NCBI GenBank assembly: GCA_021160885.1
Contig: JAGHBR010000102.1
Location: 1 to 7,547 of the forward strand
Direction of reading: 5' to 3'
Length of the DNA stretch: 7,547 bases
Source: Caldisericaceae bacterium
GTDB lineage: Bacteria > Calditrichota > Calditrichia > Calditrichales > Calditrichaceae
Shown here one piece after another: positions 6,311 through 7,547 of this stretch (position 1 is its first letter; each line of letters starts with the position of its first letter). Under the pieces are notes generated by a model. The model worked only from the letters and a program-made list of their open reading frames with translations. It was not told the origin of the DNA and made no database searches. Made by a program: the position numbers and the translations under genes.

Positions 6311-6847
6311 TTAATCTTTGCTTAAATCTGTTTCATTATGATTGTTGGTTGAAAGATTTACCTCGCTCAAGTAGTTTTTGATAAATTGTGAAATGTTTTG
6401 GAAGTTTTGCGCGCCTTCGAACTTCGTTAAAATATTCCCCTGCCCATCCAGAATAATGGTTTGTGGAATGATAAGGCTATGACTTAAGTTTTGCAAATGT
6501 TGTCTGGTTCCGATAAAAATCGGGTAGTTGACGCCCGTAATTTTGAGCATTTGGTTGATCTTTCCGGTATCTGACATAACCACGACTCCAACCACTTTAA
6601 CCTGATTGTCTGAAAAGGATTGATGCAGTTTTTGCAGTTCCGGCATTTCTTTTAAGCAGGCGGCACACCAGGTAGCCCAGAAATTTATAACCGTGATCTG
6701 ACCTTTAAATTCATCAAAGGCAACAGGGGCACCGGAAATATCAGTAAATTTCAGACCATTCGTTTTGTTTTGATTTTGTGCTTGTAAAAAAGTCAGAAGT
6801 AAAAGCACGAGTGCAAACGCACGATATTTTTTTATAGAAAGCAGCAT
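6311..6847 (-). CDS. Secreted TlpA/ResA-type thioredoxin-fold protein
   Basis: The protein starts at ATG 6847 (178 residues); an in-frame GTG at 6856 would add three residues but overlaps the ribosome binding site. The N-terminus is a Sec signal peptide (LLSIKKYR, then hydrophobic to LTFLQA at about 23) without a lipobox cysteine, so the mature protein should be periplasmic. A TlpA-like AhpC/TSA-thioredoxin fold follows: GLKFTDISGAPVAFDEFKG, VINFWATWCAACLKEMPEL with the redox pair Cys61 and Cys64, and the cis-proline loop IIPQTIILDGQG (Pro128). By family, it reduces disulfides in exported proteins or in cytochrome c maturation, and needs an electron donor such as a DsbD/CcdA-type protein, not seen here. 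It is the middle gene of three, 15 bases after the membrane-protein gene. The tail after about 160 is polar. Confidence 0.9.
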   Translation of the reverse strand: MLLSIKKYRAFALVLLLLTFLQAQNQNKTNGLKFTDISGAPVAFDEFKGQITVINFWATWCAACLKEMPELQKLHQSFSDNQVKVVGVVVMSDTGKINQMLKITGVNYPIFIGTRQHLQNLSHSLIIPQTIILDGQGNILTKFEGAQNFQNISQFIKNYLSEVNLSTNNHNETDLSKD

Positions 6848-6855
6848 TTTATCCA

Positions 6856-6860
6856 CTCCC
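6856..6860 (-). promoter_or_regulatory. Ribosome binding site that decides the TlpA-like start
   Basis: Read on the minus strand, GGGAG occupies 6860-6856 and is followed by eight bases and then ATG at 6847. The GTG at 6856 shares its first base with this site, so it cannot be used with it. The ATG is therefore preferred over the longer GTG start. Confidence 0.7.
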
Positions 6861-6862
6861 AG

Positions 6863-7417
6863 TTAATTAATGTGTAAAATTTTCTCAAGAATGTGCAAAA
6901 AGAAGTCCACATCGCCACTCATGATGATCAGGCTGTTTATGATGATAAACAGACCTGTAAGTATAATAATCAGTTCTTTTTGCCATCCTGATCCCTTAAT
7001 TCCTGAAGTTCTTAAAATTACAAATTGCAAGAATCCTGCCAAAATAAGATTAAAAATTAACAAAATGTTTAATTTCTCTAAAAGTTCCATATTACTTTGG
7101 CCCACAAAGCCAAGCCTGCAGGAGAATAATGGCAGTTGCCTTAACAAAACGCTCTGACCTTGTAATTTATTCTCGGCCCAATAAAAGATGTCTTTATCCA
7201 AAATGGCTAAATAGCGCAATCCAGATATCAAGAGAACGAAACCGAAAATAAGATAGGTTATGTTTGACTTAAAGTAATCAAGAAATAAAAGAATTAAGAA
7301 TCCGTAAACCAAATTAAGCCCCAAAATCAGCAATCTGGAATATTTAGAAATTCCATTTAGCTGGTAAAATACAAAAAAGCCCCATAATATTACCGTAATA
7401 GCAGAAAAAATAATCAT
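6863..7417 (-). CDS. Unknown multi-pass membrane protein (about five helices)
   Basis: I do not recognise this 184-residue protein. Likely membrane segments lie at about 3-20, 28-47, 53-72, 115-135 and 148-167. The 40-residue loop between segments 3 and 4 (AENKLQGQ, LPLFSCRLGFVGQSNMELLEK) holds the only cysteine, Cys100, so there is no CXXC pair as in CcdA/DsbD redox carriers. It is the first gene of the three-gene minus-strand group and ends 15 bases before the secreted thioredoxin, which suggests a partnership, but no known TlpA partner family fits. The ATG has AAGGAA (7436-7431) 13 bases upstream, longer than usual, so the start may be inexact or initiation weak. Base composition is AT-rich: 7021-7080 has 14 G/C of 60, against 35 of 60 at 5221-5280 in the ZIP gene; hydrophobic codons explain part of this. 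Confidence 0.75.
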   Translation of the reverse strand: MIIFSAITVILWGFFVFYQLNGISKYSRLLILGLNLVYGFLILLFLDYFKSNITYLIFGFVLLISGLRYLAILDKDIFYWAENKLQGQSVLLRQLPLFSCRLGFVGQSNMELLEKLNILLIFNLILAGFLQFVILRTSGIKGSGWQKELIIILTGLFIIINSLIIMSGDVDFFLHILEKILHIN

Positions 7418-7457
7418 TGATATTTTTAATTTCCTTAATAAGGTGAAATAAAATTTT

Positions 7458-7483
7458 TTCTTTAGAAAACGTTCTCTAAAGAA
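7458..7483. promoter_or_regulatory. 26-bp near-perfect palindrome upstream of the minus-strand operon
   Basis: The two 13-base arms, TTCTTTAGAAAAC and GTTCTCTAAAGAA, meet between 7470 and 7471 and pair at 12 of 13 positions; only 7467/7474 fails. The centre AACGTT resembles the central CG of LacI-type operators. It lies about 41 bases before the ATG of the membrane-protein gene, a normal place for a repressor site. As RNA it could also fold into a hairpin, and on the minus strand it is followed by A6T4 with no immediate U-run, so a standard terminator is less likely. Confidence 0.45.
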
Positions 7484-7547
7484 TAGCTAAATTTTTCTCT
7501 TTATTAATCTGATTCATTCCAATCACAGAGGTTGTTACAGATTCAAA
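7476..7547 (-). CDS. Possible C-terminal end of a further minus-strand gene (partial)
   Basis: On the minus strand the frame from base 7547 stays open for 23 codons (FESVTTSVIGMNQINK, then KEKNLAIL) to TAG at 7478-7476. The other two minus frames close within the first few codons. The composition looks like a normal protein tail, and if it is real, its stop lies inside the palindrome at 7458-7483, as happens when a stop codon overlaps a terminator or an operator of the next unit. It is too short to identify and may be chance. Confidence 0.25.
   Translation of the reverse strand, partial: FESVTTSVIGMNQINKEKNLAIL

Noticed and set aside
7510..7525. Inverted repeat TGATT-N6-AATCA as an operator
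   Set aside because: Only five pairs match and the six-base spacer does not pair. In AT-rich sequence this is common by chance.
1..7547. CRISPR array, tRNA or rRNA genes, insertion sequences or attachment sites
   Set aside because: No regularly spaced repeats, no tRNA-like cloverleaf segments, no transposase motifs and no terminal inverted repeats with target duplications were seen by reading.

Overview
The window reads as ordinary chromosome from a Gram-negative bacterium of the FCB group. The best single clue is the subtilisin-like protease, which has a Sec signal peptide, an N-terminal region of the type common in this group, and a C-terminal domain that looks like a type IX secretion (T9SS) sorting signal. 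Moderate GC content, Shine-Dalgarno starts and an LpoA-like protein without a lipobox would suit a Calditrichota-type genome such as Caldithrix. That taxon is an inference from impression, not from a search.

Left part, plus strand (1-4597): after a possible gene tail and a sigma70-like promoter (103-131), three genes lie close together with gaps of 20 and 41 bases. They encode (i) a periplasmic TPR plus type I periplasmic-binding-fold protein with LpoA-like architecture, (ii) a PgeF/YfiH-type multicopper-oxidase-like enzyme starting at TTG, and (iii) the S8 protease. The first two may both act on peptidoglycan: LpoA is a penicillin-binding-protein activator and PgeF is a peptidoglycan editing factor. 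The protease is probably exported to the cell surface or medium.

Middle (4598-5605): a 192-base gap precedes a ZIP-family metal transporter with eight predicted membrane segments. The gap holds a near-perfect 18-bp palindrome and a 23-codon open frame whose stop overlaps the transporter's ribosome binding site. These are the more unusual regulatory candidates here.

Right part, minus strand (5632-7417): three tightly spaced genes are read in the order unknown five-helix membrane protein, secreted TlpA-type thioredoxin, stand-alone B3/B4 (PheRS-beta-like) domain protein. They converge on the ZIP gene with only 26 bases between stop codons. The membrane-protein gene is clearly richer in A+T than the ZIP gene. 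Its upstream region contains a 26-bp near-perfect palindrome (7458-7483) that could be an operator or a hairpin.

I see no RNA genes, CRISPR array, insertion sequence or integrated element. No clearly new multi-gene system is evident. The points most worth following are the LpoA-like/PgeF pairing, the two palindromes, the short leader frame before the ZIP gene, and the thioredoxin/unknown-membrane-protein pair.
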